Positions 9,017-21,300 of a stretch of 40,628 nucleotides of DNA are shown piece after piece. The notes below the pieces were generated by a model. The model was given only the letters and a program-made list of their open reading frames with translations, did not search any database and was not told the origin of the DNA. Location: IMG/VR virus record IMGVR_UViG_3300007540_000032, positions 1-40,628 of that record. One strand, given 5' to 3'. The number at the start of each line of letters is the position of its first letter. Within the stretch, counting starts at the first letter, position 1. A program made the translations under genes and the position numbers. The DNA is from a virus.

Positions 9017-9749
9017 AGTAAATAAAACATTGACATTTGATGAGAAAGTAAAGGGGTGGACATCGTTCCATTCCTTCTTTCCCGAATATATGGTAGGTAT
9101 GAACAATAAGTTTTTCACATTTAATAATGGAGAGCTTTATGAGCATCACTCAGATAATGTGGCTAGAAATAATTATTACGGTATGCAATATGATTCTACT
9201 ATTGACGTAATGGTTAATGACTCACCATCTGAGATAAAGGAACTACAGGCTGTAAGCTTGGAAGGTAATGCTTCTTGGGAAGCACTTATACAGGCTTACA
9301 TATCAAACTCAGACGATGTTATGTCTAGTTCAATAACTGCTGCAGAATTTGTAAAGAAGGAGGGTATATGGTATGCATATGCTAGAAGGAATGAGAGTGA
9401 TATAGCTTTTGATTCTAAAGCCACTTATGGTTTAGGGACTATCTCCGGATTAACAGCAACTACGTTTGAGTTAAATGGTGGAAGCACTTCATTATGTATT
9501 GGTGATACCATTGTTAGGGGTTCAGACTTAAATCAAATTGGTGTTATAACTGCTATTAGTGGTAGCACAATTACTTTGGATACTACTGCAGGACTAGTTA
9601 ATGCTGACTTTGTAGTAGGTATGAAAGATTCTAGAATAGAGGGTGGTAACTTAAGAGGCTACACAATGAGGGTAGGTCTCTCAAGCTCTGCTGTAGGTAA
9701 GGTAGAACTATTTGCTGTAAACCTAGAGGTCATGAAAAGTTTTAGTTAA
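9006..9749 (+). CDS. Tail protein, companion of the 1583-residue tail-stub protein
   Basis: A 247-residue protein with an N-terminal block FDEKVKGWTSFHSFFPEYMV (residues 11-30) and FFTFNNGELYEH soon after. In related phages I recall this kind of block at the C-terminal end of the muzzle/stabilisation protein itself. Here it is a separate gene overlapping the 1583-residue gene by 11 bases, which fits a gene split caused by the VWA-like addition. The middle (about 145-205) is Gly/Thr/Ser-rich with beta-strand periodicity (GLTATTFELNGG, ISGSTITLDTT), like an inserted beta domain. No enzyme motif is seen. The role is structural by context. Confidence 0.7.
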   Translation: MSSRVNKTLTFDEKVKGWTSFHSFFPEYMVGMNNKFFTFNNGELYEHHSDNVARNNYYGMQYDSTIDVMVNDSPSEIKELQAVSLEGNASWEALIQAYISNSDDVMSSSITAAEFVKKEGIWYAYARRNESDIAFDSKATYGLGTISGLTATTFELNGGSTSLCIGDTIVRGSDLNQIGVITAISGSTITLDTTAGLVNADFVVGMKDSRIEGGNLRGYTMRVGLSSSAVGKVELFAVNLEVMKSFS

Positions 9750-9778
9750 TTTTTTTTACATCGTATTGATTATTTAAG

Positions 9779-9786
9779 TATCTTTG
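9779..9786 (+). promoter_or_regulatory. Bacteroidota-type promoter -7 element
   Basis: TATCTTTG lies 23 bases before the ATG at 9809, in the same AGTATCTTTG context as the promoter at 2353. A T-run at 9750-9758 lies just upstream, but I see no convincing stem for a terminator. A -33 TTTG is not clear. It probably boosts the ejection-protein genes that follow. Confidence 0.65.
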
Positions 9787-9808
9787 CAATACTTAAATAC
9801 AATATAAT

Positions 9809-10231
9809 ATGAAATTTAATTGGAAACTAGAAGATAAGTCCGTGTGCTACAAAAGATTAAAAATGTGGTGGGACGAGCATGATGCATTTGGTAGTAATCA
9901 TATACCTTACAATTCAGTACCTAACAGGGTTTTCACAGTATCTGTTGATTTAGAAGATGGAGAAGTAGATTTATATAGCGTAGCTATTATAATTACAGAC
10001 ACCGATATATGTTGGGTAGGTTGGATAACATCTAACCCTTTTTGTAAGGAAACAAAATATAAAGTAGGGGCTCTAAAATACCTCTACAACATAATATCTA
10101 TAGTAATGAAATCACAAGGTTTTGAGTCTATAGTTTCACACGCAAAGCTAAGTGGCTTAATGAACGCATTAGAAAACAGTGGATTTGAATTAGTAGAACC
10201 ACAAACAAACTTTTATATAAAAAATTTATAA
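9809..10231 (+). CDS. GNAT-like acetyltransferase-fold protein
   Basis: A 140-residue protein with the strand and helix pattern of small phage GNAT-like proteins. VAIIITDTDICWVGWITSNP (residues 58-77) would form the central strands, KYKVGALKYLYNIISIVMKSQGF gives the long helix, and SGLMNALENSGFELVE (112-127) resembles the C-terminal motif. Proteins of this kind often lie beside phage tail genes, where a catalytic role is unproven. No acetyl-CoA binding loop of classic form can be named with confidence. It is the first gene after the promoter at 9779 and ends one base before the next ATG. Confidence 0.6.
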   Translation: MKFNWKLEDKSVCYKRLKMWWDEHDAFGSNHIPYNSVPNRVFTVSVDLEDGEVDLYSVAIIITDTDICWVGWITSNPFCKETKYKVGALKYLYNIISIVMKSQGFESIVSHAKLSGLMNALENSGFELVEPQTNFYIKNL

Positions 10232-10232
10232 T

Positions 10233-10784
10233 ATGGCATCAGCAATAGGAGGAGCAATCTCCGGATTTAGTACAATAAAGCAAGGTAAAAAAATGATGGC
10301 TGCAGGTCAAGCAGGTATTGATAACTTCAAGTGGCAAGACCTTTCTAACCCTTATAAGAATTTAACAGCTAGTACTGCAGGAGCAGAAATGAGAGCTGAT
10401 GAGGGTGCTAGAGCTGCAGCTACGTCAGTTAACGCATTACAAGCAGGTGGTAACAGAGCTTTAGTAGGTGGTGTTGGTAAAGTACAAGCACAGAATAATT
10501 TACTTAATAGAGATATAGCAGCTTCTCTAGATGAAAAGAATAAAGAGATACAGTTTGCAGCAGCAGGTCAAGATGTCAATAACCAAGCTATTACAGAGAA
10601 AAGACAAGGTGATGAGCTAGCAGGTTATGGTAACATGGTTAATGTTGGTATGGATATGAAACAGAATGGTATGGGACAATTGGTTGCAGCAGCAGGAGCT
10701 ATTGACAGTGCAGCTATGACAGCAGCTACAGGTGGATTTGGTGGAAGTGGTATGTTAGGAGCTATAGCACCGAAAACTTCATAA
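10233..10784 (+). CDS. Inner-virion/ejection protein, Ala/Gly-rich
   Basis: A 183-residue protein very rich in Ala, Gly, Met and Gln, opening with AIGGAISGFSTIKQGKKMMAAG and closing with a Gly/Met-rich tail (GGFGGSGMLGAIAP). This composition and the helical amphipathic middle (about 60-130) resemble T7 gp14-like inner core proteins that are ejected into the host envelope. Its place just before two large helical internal proteins supports that. No cleavable signal peptide is evident. The assignment rests on composition and order, not on a shared motif. Confidence 0.65.
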   Translation: MASAIGGAISGFSTIKQGKKMMAAGQAGIDNFKWQDLSNPYKNLTASTAGAEMRADEGARAAATSVNALQAGGNRALVGGVGKVQAQNNLLNRDIAASLDEKNKEIQFAAAGQDVNNQAITEKRQGDELAGYGNMVNVGMDMKQNGMGQLVAAAGAIDSAAMTAATGGFGGSGMLGAIAPKTS

Positions 10785-10805
10785 ATAATAAAATAATAAA
10801 TAGAT

Positions 10806-12338
10806 ATGGCTAAAGTAACAGCAGGGGCAGCGTATAAAGAACTTGAAAAAGTTGGTAACTATGTTTCCGATAATGTAAACGCAGCAGCAGACCGTTTAAC
10901 AAAACAGGGTATGCAGCAAAAACAACTTAATGCAGATGCTAAGGTAGCAGCAGATAAGAGGTTGGATGATGCATATGCAGATATTAACGTACCGGAATTA
11001 GTGAGCTCAGCTACAGGAAATCAAACAAGGGATGATGTAGCTAGGAAGCTTGCTAAGACAGCCACAAACCGTGCTGCAGAATATGCAGAGCTAGCTAGAG
11101 ATGCAGCAGCTAAGGGTGATTGGAAAGGTATGAATGATTATAAGGCTAGGATGAAGGTCATAGAAAGTGATTTTAAAAATACTGTAAATGATGAAGCAAT
11201 ACTAAAAGAAGTTTTTACAAGTTATCGAGAAAAATATCAAAATGGTGAAATAGATGATGACGATTGGTTAGATTTTGCTGAGTCAATGGAAAAATTTAAT
11301 TACGAAGTTATCTTGGATGATAATGACCAAAAAGTAATTAGAGCTATAGAATTAGATGATGAAGGCGAGCCTGTACTAGATGAAGATGGCAAACCAAATA
11401 TAATGGAGAAGAAGTGGGCTGAGGTTGTAAACCAAAGAGATAGACCATATGAAAGAGTTCAACTAGAAGACCAACAAGGTAAAAAAGGTCTTGTAGGTGA
11501 TATGCTTGCCACTATGGGTAAAAGAAAGTATGACGAGGTTACAGGTCAATATATTGAGACTACACAAACATGGGATGAGGAAGCTGAGGCACAGTTTATA
11601 GCTAAAGTAAAAGGATTACAAGCTAATGACAGAACTATGTACTCTTTACTTAAACAAGCATCCGGTGGTGAGATTAAAAAGAAAAAAGGATTTAGTGAGG
11701 ATGATAAGCAATTAGTTGAAGATTTTTTACGTCACCAAGTTAAAGGTGGTTATAACCAAGAACAAACTAAGAGGGGTAGAAGTAGAACTCCGAAGGAGAT
11801 GGCTGACGAAGCTGCTAAGAACAGAGCAGTTACTATGAGAGGTCAAGATATGGCACAAGATAGAGCAGATGATGATAATGCTATAGCCCTTAGAAAAATG
11901 GCTCTAGAAGAGTGGAAAGCAGCTAACCCTAATAAAACAGGTAAGATGACTAAGGAAGAAACTAAAAAGGCTGAGAATGAGGCTTTAGTAGTTAAATTCT
12001 ATGATGTGGCTAAAAGTATTGGTGACTTAGGTGCAGAAGCAAATGATACAGCAGTTCAAAAAGTATTAGATGAGAGTGGCTTAGGATTTGTAGCTACTAC
12101 AGATTGGCAGCTATGGTTTCAAGATAATGAGTTCGACATAGGTACAATTAAAGATATTAAAAATAAGGATACCTTTAAAATTGTAAAGGGTATGGCTAAG
12201 AAAGCAGGACTTGAAATGAAAGACACTGATGTTAGAGAGGCTATAAATAGTATTCAATCGGGTGATACTAAACTTACACCGGAGCAAGAAGCAGCTAAGG
12301 CACAAGAATTAATAGATAAGTATTCAACACAAAATTAA
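10806..12338 (+). CDS. Helical internal virion (ejection/cargo) protein
   Basis: A 510-residue, highly charged, mostly helical protein. The N-terminal third is Ala/Lys/Asp-rich with coiled-coil-like periodicity (residues about 1-135). An acidic hinge (IELDDEGEPVLDEDG near residue 182) follows, then basic segments around 290-340, and a Lys/Glu-rich helical C-terminus. No enzyme motif or membrane segment is seen. It lies between the Ala/Gly-rich protein and the giant 3149-residue protein, the place of the ejected cargo proteins of podovirus-like particles. The function is inferred from position and composition. Confidence 0.65.
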   Translation: MAKVTAGAAYKELEKVGNYVSDNVNAAADRLTKQGMQQKQLNADAKVAADKRLDDAYADINVPELVSSATGNQTRDDVARKLAKTATNRAAEYAELARDAAAKGDWKGMNDYKARMKVIESDFKNTVNDEAILKEVFTSYREKYQNGEIDDDDWLDFAESMEKFNYEVILDDNDQKVIRAIELDDEGEPVLDEDGKPNIMEKKWAEVVNQRDRPYERVQLEDQQGKKGLVGDMLATMGKRKYDEVTGQYIETTQTWDEEAEAQFIAKVKGLQANDRTMYSLLKQASGGEIKKKKGFSEDDKQLVEDFLRHQVKGGYNQEQTKRGRSRTPKEMADEAAKNRAVTMRGQDMAQDRADDDNAIALRKMALEEWKAANPNKTGKMTKEETKKAENEALVVKFYDVAKSIGDLGAEANDTAVQKVLDESGLGFVATTDWQLWFQDNEFDIGTIKDIKNKDTFKIVKGMAKKAGLEMKDTDVREAINSIQSGDTKLTPEQEAAKAQELIDKYSTQN

Positions 12339-12346
12339 ATATAAAT

Positions 12347-15300
12347 ATGAACGAACTACAAGAGATTGTCAAAAAGATGATTGCTGCAGGTGAGTCGGAA
12401 GAGAACATCGCAATAGTTATTAAGCAATATAATAACAAAGCAACACCCAAAGAAGCCGAAGTACCAAAGGGGGACGAAGCCGAAGTGGTAAGTGGGGTTT
12501 CGGATTCTACTTCGGCAGAAAGTATTTCTTCATCGGACTCCGAGACACAGAATAAATTTCCACAAATTGAGAGACAAGACCCTACCCAAGAAGAAATGGA
12601 TGGGGTAAATGCTTATGTAGATAAGTTAAATGCTCCTATAGAAATTGGAGAGGATGCAGCTAGAGCAATAACAGCTCCGGAATTGGCTAAAGAACAAAAA
12701 GAATTAGAGGCTATTATTGCCTCTCGTCCTATTGTAGCTGACAACTCAAAAGAGGAAGCAAGATTAAAAGAAATCAACGATGCATTTGATAGACTTGCTG
12801 AGCCTCCAAAATCAATTAGAAAAATAAGCAATGAACAAATTGCTGAACTAGATAAGAAGCAAGACGAACTAACTACAAAAGCTGTTCGACTAGCTAAGGG
12901 TACTGATTTCTCTGTTGAAGAGATTTTAACTAATGATGGTACTTATCAAGACATTATAAAACAAAAGAATAAACTACACGACCAAAAACGTCTAGAGGAC
13001 GAAGTGATTAACAGGGTTGTTGAAGATACTAACTCAAACCAAGATGGATTTTTTGGTAAGGTTGGTAGAATGTTTGGTGGTGGTGACGAAGAGGTTACTC
13101 AAACAGCTAAGCTTTCAGATGCTATAGAAGAAGAGATACTACTATCACTAAAAGGAGATAATAGACAAAAAGAGAAGATAGCTAAAGGTTACGCAACACT
13201 AGATGAAAAAGAAACACTTATAGCAAATGCTAAGGTTAAAGTAATCACTGCTGAGAAGGAGTCTATTATAAACAAAGCAAAAGCTGCTAGAGCAGAAATT
13301 GAAGACCCTGCAGAACTAGAGAGAACATTACTAAACCTACAAACTAATTATGATGCTTTGTTAGGTCAAGTAGGTTTCGATAAAGCTAAAGGAATATTAA
13401 ATAACGCATTTGAGAAGACTGACAAGAGCCAAGCATTTGATGAAATACTATCTGATGATGGATTCTTCGGTACTACAGCAGATATGATTACAACGCTTGG
13501 AGAAGGTGTTACTCAGATAGCTTTAAAGGGTACTGTAGGCTTTACAGCAGATATTATGTCTTCTATTGGTGACTTAGGCTTCGATAGAGACGAATACAGC
13601 GTGTTTGATGCATTTTCTGATACGGTTGGACAGATAACAAACTATAACTATTTACCTACCTCTAAAGCAGCTAATACGAGGTTGTTTGATGATGCAGGAA
13701 ATTTAAACCTTACAGGAAAGACTATTTCTAAATCTTTCGCTGAGACTATACCATTTACATTAGCAATTATAAACGATGCTAGAAGAGGTAAGATAACAAA
13801 TCTTGAAGTAGGTTTAGGTAAGCTAGTTAGTGGTACTAGAAGTGCAAAGATGACTCAAAGCTTAAGGCTTATTGATTCAGCATTTAGACACACATTTTCA
13901 GATAACATAGTACAGGCAGAGGATTTAGGTCTTACAGGTAATGATGGTAAAATATACGCTACAACAATGTCTTCTGTTGAAGGTTTCGCTGAGATGGTTA
14001 TGCCGGATACAAGATTCTTTTCAACTACAGTAGGAGATAATTTAAAGAGAGCTTTTGTAAGAGACTTAAAATCTGCAGCTAGTAAAAAAGCTAGAGTACA
14101 GGTTGCTAAAAACTTCATGGGTAATGTAATCGGGGAACTTGGTGAGGAAGAGATTGTTCTTGCTGCACAAGACTTGATGGGCTATGCTATGGTTGTAGGT
14201 CACGAGAACTCAGAATTTTGGGATATTGCAAACCAAAAACAATTAGCAGCAGCTACAATAATTATGTCTACTCCTTTAAGTGGTTTAAACCTTAGAAGAG
14301 ATTACAAGGGTAACATAATGGATTTCTACAGTAAGGTGTCTGAGAATATTAACGGTATTACAGAGGACTTAAGAACAGAACTTGAGCTACCTCATCACAC
14401 TACAGAAACTAAGCAACAAATAACTAACGCTATATCTTGGGCTAATAACTTGAACAAAGCTATTACACTAGCTCCGGAGGGAGTTACAGGAAAGCAAGTT
14501 GACTTATTAATGGAGAAAGAAGCATTGGTACAAGAGAAGAAAAATCTTGACCCTGCTTTCCACGCACCTATAAATGAAAAAATTAAAGCATTAGAGGCTA
14601 AGATTGAGCCTATGAATGCTAAGACCAAAGAGGTTACAGCAGCAGCCGAAAAGAAACAAAAAGAAGAAGATGCAAAACGAAAAGAACGAGAGCAAGCAGC
14701 ACGAGCAAAAAGAGCTGCAGCAAAGGATGTCGGGACTAGAAAAACTAGTGAGACAACAGAAACCAAAAGTGTTGAGCAGCAGGGCGTTCAAGCCGAGGGT
14801 AAGAAAGAAGTAGGTAAACCTTACACAGCAGAAGAAGTACAAGAGACTACAGATGCTAAAGCTTTCGTAGTAGCTCAACAAACAGCTATGGCTAACAGAA
14901 AGGAAGACTCTAAACAAGTTGAAATCCTAGATGAAAAAACAGCTCAAAAAATTGTTGACGATGGTGGTAAATTATTCGTAACATCTGATGGTAAATCCGG
15001 AGGATACGTTAAGAAAGATGGTTACATGGGAGGTCTATTCAAAGACCCTACAGCTAACCGTTCACAAGCTGCAAAAGTATTACAAGAAGCTAGAGTAAAA
15101 GCAGGTGGTAAATTTTTCGATGCATTCGGTATCAATACTGAAACAGAAAAAGGTACTACCCTAGAGGACATCTATATCAAGAACGGATTCAGACCTGTTG
15201 CTAGATTATCTTTTGATGCAAACCAAGCACCTAAAGGATGGGAACAAACTAATCTTAAAGAGAGACCGGATAACGTATTCTTCGTCTATGACCCTGCTTA

Positions 15301-18300
15301 CAAAGCTAAGATAGGTGAAGGTCAGAGAATGGAAAACTATGACGATGCATACAAGTTAGCTGAAAGTTTCAAAAAAGGAAATCAGAATACAGCATTCTTT
15401 ACAGGTAAAGCTGCAGAAGCTTCTAGTAAAGTTCCTTATAAGCCTGTACTAAAGGTTGTGGATAAAAACTCTCCTGTAGCGAAAGCTTATGACATTTATT
15501 CAGCAGGTGGTAACTTCACAGGTCATATATCTAAGATGATTGCAGGTTTCGCTGAGAAACAAATAAAAGTTGCTGAGGCTATTGTAAAAGGTAAATTCAA
15601 AAGCTTCCTTGACATTGGTGCATCTGAGGGTGGATTAGTTAAGACTGTTGCATCACTAGGTGTAGACAAAGCTGTTGGTATTGACCCTAATACTCAAATG
15701 ATTGCTAACTTCAACTCTACTCCTGCAGTAAAAGGAGCTGAGCTTAGACAAGAGGCATTCCTTGCTTCATGGACTGAGGGTGATGGCACTAAAATCAACG
15801 AGTTTAAACCAAAAGAAAAATTTGAAGTGGTTAACGAAGATTTCGCTTTCCAATTCATGAACAACGATAGAAAAGCTCAAGTAGAAGCTGTTAAAGGTAT
15901 GATGACTGACGATGGTGTATTTATTACATCTGAGAAGTTTCATACAGCAAACAGTGAAGCTAATGAGCAAAAGAAATATGACCACCAAAAGAAGTACTTC
16001 AACGAAAGTGAACTAACTGAGGATAAGCAAACCATTATTAGTGGTATGGCTTCTGACATGGTTGGTGATACTGAGTACTTCCAAACTCTTAAAGATAATT
16101 TTGCTTTTGTAGAGGAATTTTGGAATGCAGGTGACTTCAAAGGATACCTAGCATCTGACTCTCAAGCTAAGCTTAATGAGATGAAGAAAAATATTGGTGA
16201 CCTATCTAGTGAGTTCACAGATAAAGAGTCTCAAACATCTAATGAAAATTTAGCTAAGGTAGAAGCTGAGGCTGAACAATTAAACAATGAGTTAGAGGAC
16301 TTTTTAGGTGAGGCAAACCCTAACCTACAATTAGACTCTAAAAAAGAAATAACATCCGAAGAGAAGAAGCAAGAGTTAGTAGCTGAGGCTACTGCTATGA
16401 TGGAAGCTGTAGAAGGTGATGGATTTACTGAGGAAGCCTTTACTGCTGAAAATGAACCAAAAGTTGAGGTAACACCTATCACAGTTAAAGAGAATAGTAA
16501 ATTAGCTAGTTCTCTTAAGAAGATGGGTCTTAAGGATTTAGTAGGTAAGAAAGTAAACCTAGTAATGGCTGACCAATTAAAGGTTGGTACTGTAGATATT
16601 AACGGTAAAAAGCTTAGAAGAATGGGTGGACACTTCTTTCCTCTTATAAAAGAGTTGAGAGGTAAAGTTGCTTGGGCTTCTATTAATGAGACTGCAGCAA
16701 TTAAAATTGTTCGTGGTGCTATTAAATCTGACTACACAGTGGTATATAACATGTATCCAAATGCTGTAGATTCAAATTTAGCTATACTTGAAACAATGAT
16801 TGAGTCTGTAGCTGCTCTTCCAAAAGCTGTTAATAAGCAAGTATTCGAAGAGTTTAAAACAATGCTACAAACAGGTGTATATGGTGAAGGTGGTAGAGAT
16901 ACTGAGAAGGTACGTAAATTTGCTGCAGAAGCTAAAAACTTTGGTGATATAGTTGCAGGTATTGGTACACTAGGTGTTGATACAAAAGCTGCTATCCTTA
17001 AGAAGGCTTTACCTTCTAAGAGGGTTAAAGCTTCAACTAAGCTAGGTAGAATATTACAGGATAATAAAATTGATATAGAGGATTTAAGAGCTCTAAACGT
17101 AGAACAGTTTGCTGCAGAATTGCCTGCAGGTGCTATGACTATGGTATTAGAGGTTCACGATAAAAATGGTAACAAAGTTACTTCTGAGACTGAGAGGGAA
17201 GCATTAATGACTCCGGCTCAACAAAAAGCAGAAGGATTACCAACACATCAAAACTACGATATTTACGTTAGAGGTAAAGCTGTAGCCATGCTAGAGGAAA
17301 CTGTTCCATTTTGGAATATGTATAAATCTGCTATGAGCACAATTAACGCTAAGGTAACAGGATTACTTAAACATGGTAAAGGAGAAAAAGCTAGAGCTTT
17401 CACAGCTAAAGAGGCTTATTCAAATGCTATGAGAAGTGCTGATTCTACAGCATCTCAATCTAAAGGATTATCTGAACCGGATGTAAGTATGTACGAGAAG
17501 TTTATCTCTTTATTAGGAAGAGCTTTCCCTTCTGTACAAGTTATTACAGACACAGCCGAGTTTAACACATTAATGGAAAACTTAACTGCTAAAGCTTTAA
17601 CCACTAAAAGTGGTAAAGTTTACGGAGCTGTTTACCAAGGTAAGCTATACTTAAATTCGGGTCTAGCTAACTTTAATACTCCTATTCACGAGTACGGTCA
17701 CGTTTGGATTAACACTGTTAAAGAAACTAACAAATCTCTTTATAACAAAGGTATGTCCCTAGTCAAAGGTTCAGAATATGAGGCTTCAATATTAGAGAGT
17801 AAAGAGTATACCAAGGTTACTAAACAAATGTTAAAAGAAGGAGCTACACAGGAAGAGGTAGACAATTATATACAAGAGGAAGCTCTAGCAACTGCTATTG
17901 GAGATAAAGGTGAAGCATTCGTAAAAGCTGCACAAAATAAAAACTTCACCAATTGGTTAAATCAGCTATTCTCATTCGTTAAAAAACTAACAGGTATCTC
18001 TAAGTATAGTGCTAAGCAATTACAGGATATTACTTTAGGTGAGTTTACTCAAGCTGTGGCTGTAGATATTATGTCCGGTAACGAGGTATTTAAGAAAGGA
18101 CAGGTTCAAACTTTGAATGATGCCCTTCAATTATCTATGGGTACAGGCAAATCCTTACAAGAGATTGTAGAGTTTGCAAGAGAAAAAGGATATGAGGATG
18201 CAGTTATTAAAGCTGCACTAGCTAAGCAAGGTTTCACAAGAGTTCAAGCTGAGACTGCACTAGCCACTATCATTCCTAAAGCAGTTGCAAAAGGAGCTGC

Positions 18301-21300
18301 TGAGGTAGTTAGAACAAATAAACAAAGCAACCTTAAAGCTGATGTGGATGCTGTAGGTATTGCACATGTTAAGAGCACTAAGTGGTATAGAGGTTTAACA
18401 ACCAACCAAAAGGATGCACTTAACAAGAAAGGTATCTCAGAGATATTAGGTGGTATGGAAGCTTCATTAAGAAAAGGCTCACAACCTAATAAAGAAGGTA
18501 AAGCTTTTAGAAATACAGTAAAAGAGGTTACAGGTCAAACAGACCAATCTAGAACTATTGTATCAACTGAGGCTAAGCTTCTTAAAGATAAATTCAAAGC
18601 TATGGAGCGTGGTGCTAAGATTGGTGCTGCAGAGATAAAGAAATTGAAAGCTGAGTTTATTAAAGAGATTTCTGCTAAGCTTAAGGAAATAGTTAATAAC
18701 AAATCTATGTCACTAGCTGAGGCTCGTAGAATATTATCTGCAGTTAACCAGCTTACATTTAGTAACTACGATAGAGTTGCACCATTGGTTGACAAGGTTA
18801 TTGACACTATAGAAAATAAAGGTATCAGAAGACAAATAAAACAGACTAAGACTAGATTAAGAAAGTCTTCAAGGTCTGAGAGAAATCCTGTTAACATGAG
18901 AGAGCTTGCAAAACAAGCTGTTAAAGTTAATGAGGCTCACCTTACTTATGCTCAAAGAGTAATATACAATGATATACTATCTGAAATAGCTAACGGATTC
19001 AAAGCTTCTTCAAATAAGAACTACAGAATGCCGAATGAAGAGGATATGATTAAGTCATTAGAGGCTCTTAACAAAGCTGCAGATACAGCTAGGTTACAGA
19101 AGTTAGCTGAGACAATGGGTATTGATGGCTCAAACCTTACTGTTGATGAGCTTGTAGCTTTATTAGAGTCTGAAAATGTAGACGAAGCTATTGATGAGAT
19201 GAAAGCTGAGAAACAAAAGGCAGCTAGAAAAGCTCTTGAGAAACAAGCTGAGTATGCTAGAATGGCGTTAGAGATAGTTGATGAGGCAGATATGTCAGAG
19301 CAGGAGAGAAAAGACGTTAGAACGCTTCAAAACGCTGATTTAACTTTATTGTCTTCTACAGACCTTAGAGATTTAATTAAGATTGTGGATAACATCGCTG
19401 AGAATAATAGCTTTGCATCATCCGGAAGTCTAATCTCTAAAGTAAGAGCTTACACAGCTTCAAATGAAGCAGTAGGAGTTTTCAATAAGGATGAGTTAAG
19501 CATGGTTAGAAAGACTATAATCACAGACTTAAAATCATTAGCTCTTATCTTTAAGAAGGTATTCATGAACACTAAGAAATCGGCTGTATTTAATAAGCTG
19601 TCGGGTCTTGGTAAATTGGGTATGGCTTACACTAGTCACAAGAAAGCTATGAATGCTTTAGCTAAAGAGTACGATAAAATGTTCGCACAGTTAAGTAAAA
19701 AGAATAAAGGTTTAGCTAAGCCGGAGAACACAATGCTCAGAGGTTTAGTTGGACAATTAATTCAAGGTACAACTGCTGAGGATTTTGATATAAACAAATC
19801 TAGAATAGAAGACCACATAGCACAGTCTAAAAAAGCTCAAGCTAAAAGTACTAGACTAGGTGTTGACGTTTTAGAAAAACAATATGAGAAACTAAAAAAT
19901 CTAAAATCTCAAGATGAGGTTATAAAATATACTAAAGGACTAAACGATGGTAATTGGGAGATAGTTGATTTTTGGTTAAATCACTTTGACTCACAAAAGG
20001 ATGCATTAAAATATAACACTGAGACTATACACGGTAAATCATTTGAAGAGGTTGTGGGTAACTACTTACCAATAAAAATGAAAGCTGATGGTAAAGTTGT
20101 TGAGGATATAGATAACCAACCATTCTTTGATAGAAATGGATTAGCTGCATCTAGTGCATCACCAACTACAATTAAGAGAACTAAGACTAAGAAGCTTCCT
20201 GCAGGTCGTGTATTAGATTTAGATTTTGATTCAGTGATGTTTAATAAAGCTTCTGCAGTATCTATTGACATAGAAACCTCAGCAGCTTATAAAGATGTAT
20301 ACAACTTCTTTAGAAGCCCTAACATGGAAAAAATGTTTGGTAATGAAACTATTGGAGTATTTAATAAGAAGTTAGCTGAGATGAGAAAGGTTCAATTAGG
20401 AATTTCTAGTATGAACTTAAATGAAGATGAGGTAACTAAAAATATAACTAAGATTGAAAGAGTTTGGAAATCTGTAGCTACAACTATTGGATTAGGTTCT
20501 ATCACTCAGTACCCTAAGCAGTATATCTCTGTAGCATTTAACGTTATGGCTCACTTAGGTGGACAAAGCGACTTAATGTTCAAAGCTATGTTTACTGATA
20601 AGACTAAAATTCCATTATTAGATATGGTTTCTATATCGTTAAGAGGGGAAACTCAAGCAGGTACAATCACAGGTGGTAATAGAATTTCAGAAGCTGAAAA
20701 GAAAGCTACTAAAGCTATTGCAGGGCAGGTTGCTCAGTTTACAGGTGAGGCTGCAAGTAAAGTTAGGGAGGCACTATTCTTCTCATTAAGAAAGGGTGAT
20801 GTTAACGTGGCTAAATCTTCTTGGATTGCTTTCTACCAAAAGTATTTACAGGATGCAGGAGAGACTGATATTGACATGACTACAGAGCATTTAAGAAAGG
20901 ACGAGAAGTTAAGACAAGAGGCAATCTCTTATGCTGAGCTTAAGGTAGAGGAAACACAAATTTCTTCTGATGAGTCTAGAGGCTCTGAGTTCTACCAATC
21001 TAAATCTGTTGATAGGTCTATTTTGAGAAGTATATTCTTACCTTACCAATCGTTCAACATCAACTCAAAAATGAGAATGATGAATGACTTAGGAATATTA
21101 AGTAGCAAGAGAGCTAGTAAAGAAGATAAACGAGAAGCTGCTGCATCTTTAACAGGTACAACTGCTGAGGTTATTACGTTCCACTCAATGAAGTATTACG
21201 TATTAGCTCAAGTGTTTGCTTTAGGTAAATCAGCTTTAGAGGATATGTTCGGATTGGAGCCACCGGAAGAGGATGAAGATGCTAAACAAGCTTTTGTATT

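Noticed and set aside
14395-14917. Long open frames on the minus strand opposite the Lys/Glu-rich coil of the giant protein.
   Set aside because: They are Phe/Ser/Cys-rich shadows produced by the codon bias of the plus-strand gene and have no start context.
20213-20230. LDLDFD in the giant protein (D2624, D2626, D2628), resembling the DxDxD metal site of crAss-like virion RNA polymerases.
   Set aside because: The surrounding residues do not show the typical DFDGD context or other polymerase blocks, and the motif is short enough to occur by chance.
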